Shown in pieces: positions 58,990-64,000 of a stretch of 64,000 bases of DNA (positions within the stretch are counted from its first letter, which is position 1; each line of letters opens with the position of its first letter). The stretch is from Leptasterias polaris (lineage: Eukaryota > Echinodermata > Asteroidea > Forcipulatida > Asteriidae). The translations under genes were made by a program, and so were the position numbers. Location: the NCBI GenBank assembly GCA_037783415.1, contig JAZGTN010000026.1, positions 1,881,001 through 1,945,000 of the forward strand, written 5' to 3'. The notes beneath the pieces are model-generated. The model saw only the letters and a program-made list of their open reading frames with translations, had not been told where the DNA came from and did not search any database.

Positions 58990-59270
58990 CGCAAAGTGTC
59001 ATTCGTAATCGGGCGTTGCAAGCAGGGTGCGTGGGAAGGTCGCTTATTGCAGGTCGGAACTCACTTTGCGTTGTGTGTCCATAGCGTTTATGACATGATA
59101 AATGCAACGGTCGCTGATTGCAGGTCGGAACTCACATTGGTTGCACGCTCTAACGTTTACTGCATAACCATAGTATGATCGCTGTGTATCCTATGTGTGA
59201 GCTGATGGGACGTAATTTCTGAAGCGACGCACGGTGGTTGGAGGTTGCAGGTCGGAACTCGCGATAGTTT
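58990..59270 (-). repeat. Inverted copies of the satellite spacer motif
   Basis: GCAGGTCGGAACTC occurs near 59049, 59119 and 59248. Its complement GAGTTCCGACCTGC marks the spacers at 61030, 62740 and 63925, so the orientation flips here. Confidence 0.75.
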
Positions 59271-59458
59271 CTCCAGTCCAATGGTAGATCTCCCGTGTCC
59301 AGGGATTGTTGAAAAATGAACTGTAAGATCGGAGCAATTTCTTCTGCTGCAATTTTGAGAGCTTGGTTTTGAATTTGATCAGGACCAATTGATTTTGTGA
59401 CATTTATATTGAGCAATAATTTCTTGACACCTTCAATCTCTATGGTAATGGGAGGCAT
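59268..59458 (-). pseudogene. LINE reverse transcriptase fragment
   Basis: The minus frame reads IEGVKKLLLNINVTKS, GPDQIQNQALK, then IAPILQFIF and LPLDWRN: the first RT block (GPD.I....LK...EIAP.L..IF..SL.TG..P.DW). It stops abruptly where the satellite spacer motif starts, so it is a truncated relic. Confidence 0.8.
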
Positions 59459-59944
59459 ATCTGAAAATGGTTGAATTTAAATGTAATAACATATTTTTTA
59501 ATAATAATAACATGAGGGTTGCACTAGTTTTTTCCAGACTATGAGAAAATGATATAAGGCACATGGCTTCTTTATGCCTCTGTATCCCCCCCACCCCCAG
59601 AATGCTCAGCTGAAAGGTGAGTCACATGATTTGATCATCGTGAATATTATTGTGAATTGAAATAGGTGTTTGATGAAACTTTTTCAGTGGGCACAATTTT
59701 TTTTTATGGCCCTAACAGTATGACACCTTGTAGAAATACATAATTATACCAGAACTATTTGCATTTAGGCCTATAAGTGCATGCAACTAACAAGTGGAGC
59801 CTTACATGTTTCTAAGTTTTGGTCAACGAAGAGGAAACTCGATGTTGGGCATGTCAAAAACAAAAAACACGCGCAGTGAAAGATTTGCCTTGATTTCAGG
59901 ATTGCCTTGTGTACGCGATTTCCGGTGATTTGAACATCTGGGAT

Positions 59945-60660
59945 CGTTCCGGCTTTTACCCAGTAGGCTAAATAACGCACAGCGTATGGTGGGCGATCTA
60001 CTGAATAACTTGTAATAATTCCATAAGCGTCCAGAAAAGCAGAAATAAAACTGAGCTCGTTCCGACTTTTACCCAGTAAATAACGCACAGCGTATGGTGT
60101 GTACGATCTACTGACTAACCCGTGTTAATTCCCTAAGCATCGTAGTAAAACAGAAATAAAACTGAGCTCGTTCCAGTTTTTACCATCAAATAACGCATAA
60201 TGTATGGTGGGTACAATCTGAACGTCAACTTGTAAAAATTCCGTAAGCATCGTAGTAAAACAGAAATGATGATTCCGGCTTTTACCCACCAAATACCGTA
60301 CAGCGTATACATGTATGTGTAGGCCTACTATCTACTGAATTCCCTAAGCGTCGTACTCGTGTAAAACAGAAATTTATGATGATTCCGGCTTTTACCCGCC
60401 AAATACCGCACAACGTATGGTGTGTGCTACTTCCATGGTACGATCTACTGACTAACATAAATAATAAGCGTCGTATACAGAAAAACAGAAATAAAACTGA
60501 GATCGTTCCAGCTTTTACCCACTAAGTTTAACGCAAACAGCATGGTGTGTACGACTTGCTGAATATTGAATAAGTTGTGTTTCAATTCCCTTAACATAGT
60601 TGTTTTACTGACAAGAATAAAACTGTGATTATTTCGATTATTTACCCACAAAATGATTTA
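59945..60660. repeat. ~90-bp satellite, array 1
   Basis: Seven to eight diverged units marked by TTCCGGCTTTTACCC, GCACAACGTATGGTGTGT and CCCTAAGC(A/G)TCGTAGTA. The minus frame is open across units (YLVGKSRN) but not gene-like. Confidence 0.88.
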
Positions 60661-61230
60661 TTTCATGTGAACTTTTCATTTTAACTTCTTGAGTTCCGAC
60701 TTGAGCCTGGTTTAATGGAAAATACGCTTCTCTTAATATTTATGCTCGAGTACGTCACAATTCTAACCCAAAACGAGGCCATAGGCGCAGCCACTGCAAG
60801 TGGTGGCGGACGCGCGCCTATAGCCTCATTTTAAGTAAGAATTATGACGTCATGCATGAATATTAAGAGAGGCGTATACATTGATGAAAAGCCAAGAAAA
60901 TATTGCTGTCGAAAACAGGAAACTTGGATTGTTTCAATCGACACAAAAAATATACAACTGATTTATTTACATGGTGTTACTGCAAGAATTACTTCCACAG
61001 TACACAGTTTTGACTTCCCTAGTTGAAACATACGCGAGTTCCGACCTGCAACCTCCAACCACCGTGCGCCGCTTCAGAAATAGACCCCTCAGCTTACACT
61101 GCAATGTGAGTTCCGACCTGCGATCACCGACATCTGCATTTATACACCACATGTACATGTACGATCAATGCTATATCAACACAACGCAAGTTTCGACCCC
61201 TACTTACACTGCACGTCCGTCATATTTAAC
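60660..61230. repeat. Satellite spacer block, copy 1
   Basis: Collinear with 62470-62960: TGATTTATTTCATG, AAGCCAAGAAAATAT, GGATTGTTTCAATCG, GAGTTCCGACCTGCAACCTC. It contains the MITE at 60723-60876, absent from the other copy. Confidence 0.85.
60723..60876. mobile_element. 154-bp palindromic MITE, copy 2
   Basis: Reverse complement of 49951-50104 with one difference (CTTCTC versus CCTCTC at the end). Spacer copy 2 near 62562 reads through without it (GGAAAATACATCATT), giving an empty site. Confidence 0.88.
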
Positions 61231-61790
61231 CTAATAATTATTATTAGAAGAAAAAAGTTGCTGAAGTTTACCCCCAAAAAATATTTGCAAATAATAAAAA
61301 GGACCAAGACAAACTAGCATTTGATATTTTGATGACAGTGGAAAAAAATAAGCGTTTAATATATAAAATAATTGTGAAAAGTAATTTTATGTGACGGACG
61401 TTACGTGACAGACGGTGCTATATAAGACAGCCCCCTTCCCCCCACATTAAGATGCGAAGCCGAACTCAAAATTGCTCAAAATGTCCCCAACACATCTTAT
61501 CTATCTGGCACATTACAACTTGTTCAAACTTACTTGAAGGATTATGCCATCAGTGTCAGAATTTGTTTTTCAAAAGCGCCCTGAGTGGCAGCCTGAATAA
61601 TTTTTCCGTCAGGGCCTCTATAAATTTGACCAAACGTTATATTTTAGAAAAGTTCGAATAATCTTCTCATGATATAACACACCTATTGCAAAAATGATTT
61701 GTAAAAATTGACCCTCATGTCATATTTTCATGGAATCGCCCCCTACATGACCTGCAACTTCCAACCAACGGATGATGGTTTATAATTATA
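61231..61790. other. Non-coding, no feature recognised
   Basis: AT-rich with A runs. ORFs are short and lack family signatures. Confidence 0.4.
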
Positions 61791-61924
61791 GACTAGGCCC
61801 CGGCTTTAACGGATTTAGGTTAAATCTGTACAAATTTAATTTTAAATCCACTGGATTGATTTATAATTTGTTTCAATAATTGAACAAAATAAAGATTTAT
61901 TTGAATTAAATCGGTGATTTTTCT

Positions 61925-62465
61925 GAATGTTATCCACCAAATGGCGCAAAAACGTATGGTGTGTACGATCTACTCTGAATAAGTGTTGATTCCCTAAGCA
62001 TCGTAGTAAAACAGAAAACTGCGATCGTTCCGGCTTTTACCCACCAAATACTGCACAGCGGATGGTGTGTATGTTCTATTGAATAGCTTGTGTTGATTCC
62101 TAAAGCATCGTAGTAAAACAGAAATGATGATTCCGGCTTTCACCCACCAAATACTGCACAACGTATGGTGTGTACTCTCTACTAAATTCCCTAAGCGTCG
62201 TAGTAAAACAGAAATGATGATTCCGGCTTTTACCCACCAAATACTGCACAACGTATGGTGTGTACGATCGATCTGCTGAATAACCTACGCGTCGTATACA
62301 GAACAGAAATACAACAGAGAGCGGGCTTTTACCCACTAAGTTTAACGCAAACAGCATGGTGTGTACGATCTGCTGAATATTGAATAATGTATATTTTAAT
62401 TCCCTTAGCATCGTTGTTTTACTGACAAGAATAAAACTGTAATATTTTCGAATTTTACCCCCAAA
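61925..62465. repeat. ~90-bp satellite, array 2
   Basis: About six units of the same monomer as 59945-60660. The last unit carries the TTTAACGCAAACAGCATGG variant also seen at the end of array 1, so whole arrays were duplicated. Confidence 0.88.
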
Positions 62466-62469
62466 TGAT

Positions 62470-63070
62470 TTATTTCATGAGAACCTATGAAGCACGTACC
62501 AGTTTAGGTTTCTAAATTCATTGTAACTTCTTCAGTTCCGACCTGAGCTTGATTTACTGGAAAATACATCATTAAATGACAAGCCAAGAAAATATAAAGC
62601 TGTCGAAAACATGAAACATGGATTGTTTCAATCGCCACCGAAAATATACAACTGATTTATTTACATGTTAGGCCTACTGCAAAGATTACCTCAACGGTGT
62701 AAAGATTTGGACTTTCCCCTTGTTGAAACATAGGCCTACGCGAGTTCCGACCTGCAACCTCCAACCACCGTGCGCCGCTTCGGAAGTATGCACCATCAGC
62801 TTACACTGCAATGTGAGTTCCGACCTGCGATCACCGACCTTTGCATTCACGCCAGTGTACTGTACATGTACATTAATTACGGTAACTTACGTTTACATGT
62901 ACCTATACGATCAATGCTAATGTCAACACAACGCGAGTTTCGACCCCTGCAAACTTCCAAAAAACGGACGATGCTTTAGAATATTGAAGGCTAGGCCCCG
63001 GTTTGAACGGTGATCAGGTTAAATCTGTAGAGGTTTTAAAATTAAATCTACTTGATTGATTTTATAAAAT
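62470..63070. repeat. Satellite spacer block, copy 2
   Basis: Collinear with 60640-61230 and, in its last part (GGCCCCGG...GGTTAAATCTGTA), with 61795-61865. It lacks the MITE. Confidence 0.85.
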
Positions 63071-63104
63071 CTTCCCATATAGTTAAACAGAATCTTTTGA
63101 ACGA

Positions 63105-63600
63105 TTAAGTTCAGGCTTTACCCACAACCTGCACAACGTGTACGATCTACTGAATTCCCTAAGCATCGTAGTAAAACAGAAATGATCCGTTCCGGCTTTT
63201 ACCCACCAAATACTGCACAACGTATGGTGTGTACGATCTACTGAATTCCCTAAGCATCGTAGTAAAACAGAAATGATAATTCCGGCTTTTACCCACCAAA
63301 TACTGCACAACGTATGGTGTGTACGATCTACTGAATTCCCTAAGCATCGTAGTAAAAAGAAATGATCGTTCCGGCTTTTCCCCACCAAATACCGCACAAC
63401 GTATGGTGTGTACGATCTGCTGAATTCCCTAAGCGTCGTAGAAAAGAGAAATTTATGATGATTCCGGCTTTTACCCACCAAATACTGCACAACGTATGGT
63501 GTGTACCATGATTTACTGAATAACTTGTGTTAATTCCCTAAGCGTCTAAAACATAATTAAAACTGAGCTCATTCCGACTTTTACCCACTAAAATATGCCT
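63105..63600. repeat. ~90-bp satellite, array 3
   Basis: Units start at 63190, 63280, 63369 and 63462 (spacing 90, 89, 93). This is the most uniform of the three arrays. Confidence 0.9.
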
Positions 63601-63924
63601 TGATCAACCTCTTCATACACAAAATTAATGTGACTAAAAACGACTTTTCTGATACATGATCGGCAATTGACTGAATTTTTGCTAGTTTGTTTATTATTAT
63701 TATTATTATTATTTAAAAAAACAATATTTTAATCTATTTAAACCCCTAAGACAATACACTATGAGCAGAGGCGGTCCAGGGATAAGCAAAAGTAAATATA
63801 TAAATACAAATCATTAGGTCATTTAAAATATAAAAAAAATAAAACAATTTCAAAACAATTTCAAAACAACGATAAATACTGCGATCGTTCTGACTTACCA
63901 CCCACTACGTACGATCTACTGATA

Positions 63925-64000
63925 ATTTGTTTGCGAGTTCCGACCTGCAACTTCTGACCACCGTACGATGCTTTAGATGTTGGGCCCATCAGTATACACT
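63925..64000. repeat. Satellite spacer block, copy 3 (cut by window end)
   Basis: GCGAGTTCCGACCTGCAACT followed by CCACCGTACGATGC matches the spacer motif of the other blocks. Confidence 0.75.

Noticed and set aside
63083..63490. Minus ORFs with repeated YLVGKSRN-type 30-residue units
   Set aside because: They are translations of the ~90-bp satellite. Arrays 1 and 2 have frame breaks, so there is no conserved protein.

Overview
This window looks like nuclear DNA of an invertebrate animal. Genes are split into short exons by long AT-rich introns with GT..AG borders, and non-LTR retrotransposons, tRNA-derived SINEs, MITEs and minisatellites are dense. The main gene is an adhesion GPCR whose ectodomain mixes EGF and HYR modules. 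That architecture and the repeat style suggest a marine deuterostome, most likely an echinoderm. The organism assignment is inference and no species is claimed.

Layout. 1-13046 is a local block of duplicated complex repeats. The same units recur about five times. Five copies end in an identical hairpin plus CTAG terminus (Helitron-like), and the block carries TGACGTCA-rich repeats, a reverse-transcriptase fragment (about 2620-3112), a 744-bp TIR element and a 727-bp insertion, the last two each with an empty counterpart elsewhere in the window. 13047-14003 is a 5'-truncated L2/CR1-like LINE on the minus strand. 14829-15039 is a first exon with signal peptide and Reeler-domain start (minus); its remaining exons were not found. 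17762-20345 is a dead LINE (plus).

22275-56228, minus strand, is the 3' part of an adhesion GPCR gene. I could place 27 coding exons, about 1,578 codons. From the N-terminal side they encode seven EGF modules, then HYR and EGF modules mixed (12 EGF and 6 HYR in all), a short linker exon, a GAIN domain, a GPS with an intact HL/T cleavage site, and a complete 7TM domain with a short tail. Each EGF or HYR module is one exon with symmetric phase-1 borders. The 5' end (signal peptide, promoter) is not visible.

Nested in one intron, antisense to the receptor, is a 5.4-kb element (about 31379-36816) with long imperfect terminal inverted repeats and one intact 1,476-codon ORF. The protein has Cys/His clusters at its N terminus, a FEN1/XPG (PIN-like) nuclease-like region and a C-terminal TSO1/tesmin-type CXC motif. 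I see no classical DDE transposase signature. This is the best candidate here for a poorly described mobile system.

Other introns hold at least three tRNA-derived SINE families, several MITEs (one pair 153/154 identical in inverted orientation 10 kb apart), a G-rich minisatellite duplicated together with a splice acceptor, a 40-bp minisatellite split by a SINE, and two decayed EGF exons. 58.9-64 kb is a higher-order satellite of ~90-bp monomers alternating with ~500-bp spacer blocks.
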